64,000 nucleotides of DNA, taken from NCBI RefSeq assembly GCF_000698595.1, contig NZ_JFHC01000018.1:47083-111082 (forward strand), read 5' to 3'. Position 1 is the first letter of the stretch, and each line of letters begins with the position of its first letter. This DNA comes from Caballeronia glathei (GTDB lineage: Bacteria > Pseudomonadota > Gammaproteobacteria > Burkholderiales > Burkholderiaceae). The translations under genes were made by a program, and so were the position numbers. The notes below the pieces were generated by a model. That model saw only the letters and a program-made list of their open reading frames with translations. It was not told the DNA's origin and ran no database searches. Positions 63,975 through 64,000 of the stretch are shown here, piece by piece.

Positions 63975-64000
63975 ATGAAAGTTTTCTACGACAAGGACGC
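63975..64000 (+). CDS. ilvC: Ketol-acid reductoisomerase IlvC (first codons only)
   Basis: Branched-chain amino-acid enzyme, cut off by the window edge after about nine codons (MKVFYDKDA). That start is characteristic of IlvC, and AAAGGAG lies at good spacing before ATG 63975. Only the N-terminus can be seen. Confidence 0.82.

Overview
The window is high-GC DNA whose gene content and protein sequences point to the Burkholderiaceae (Burkholderia, Paraburkholderia or Caballeronia type). Supporting genes are a bcsABZC cellulose operon, a YtfQ/R/T-YjfF sugar importer, a very large NAD-dependent glutamate dehydrogenase, a Tat-type phospholipase C and the start of ilvC. No rRNA, tRNA, integrase, transposase or CRISPR array was seen.

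Layout. 1-10074: bcsA (5' end cut off)-bcsB-bcsZ-bcsC, tightly coupled and closed by a hairpin terminator; BcsC carries an unusual Q/Y/P-rich hexapeptide repeat. 10201-12284: a lower-GC three-gene cassette with a PAAR protein, a probable type VI secretion toxin and its probable immunity protein. 12585-17304: a YtfQRT-YjfF-type furanose importer, followed by a LysR regulator. 18437-19195: mntP behind a yybP-ykoY manganese riboswitch. 19299-22481: Fur box, Fiu-type siderophore receptor and piuC. 22506-30881 (minus): LacI regulator, binding protein, two permeases, a 64-residue membrane protein, two ATPases, dhaL and dhaK, which looks like an import and phosphorylation operon for a short polyol or ketose.

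31112-38841: host-attachment protein, a hypothetical protein, a BBE-type flavin oxidase, a FixLJ-like two-component pair, phospholipase C and a small basic protein. 38882-43747: NAD-glutamate dehydrogenase. 43891-48389: an ECF sigma factor between two related anti-sigma proteins, with a divergent DUF305/beta-propeller pair; both arms carry similar candidate ECF promoters. 48424-56869: class C beta-lactamase-like Tat lipoprotein, cupin, LEA14-like lipoprotein with a 12-bp tandem repeat upstream, AhpC/TSA protein, LysR and AraC regulators, GFA protein, methyltransferase and yceH. 57053-58547: iron-type ECF sigma factor behind a candidate Fur box, and a phosphopantetheinyl transferase. 58749-64000: PAS-PAS hybrid kinase, Lrp regulator, a decayed RND-pump fragment, universal stress protein, second cupin, MEKHLA protein and the first codons of ilvC.

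Family assignments come from reading the protein sequences; no database search was run. Starts were chosen from Shine-Dalgarno spacing, overlaps with upstream genes and remembered family N-termini. The most novel material is the secretion cassette, the BcsC repeat, the double anti-sigma locus and the small-protein ABC/Dha operon.
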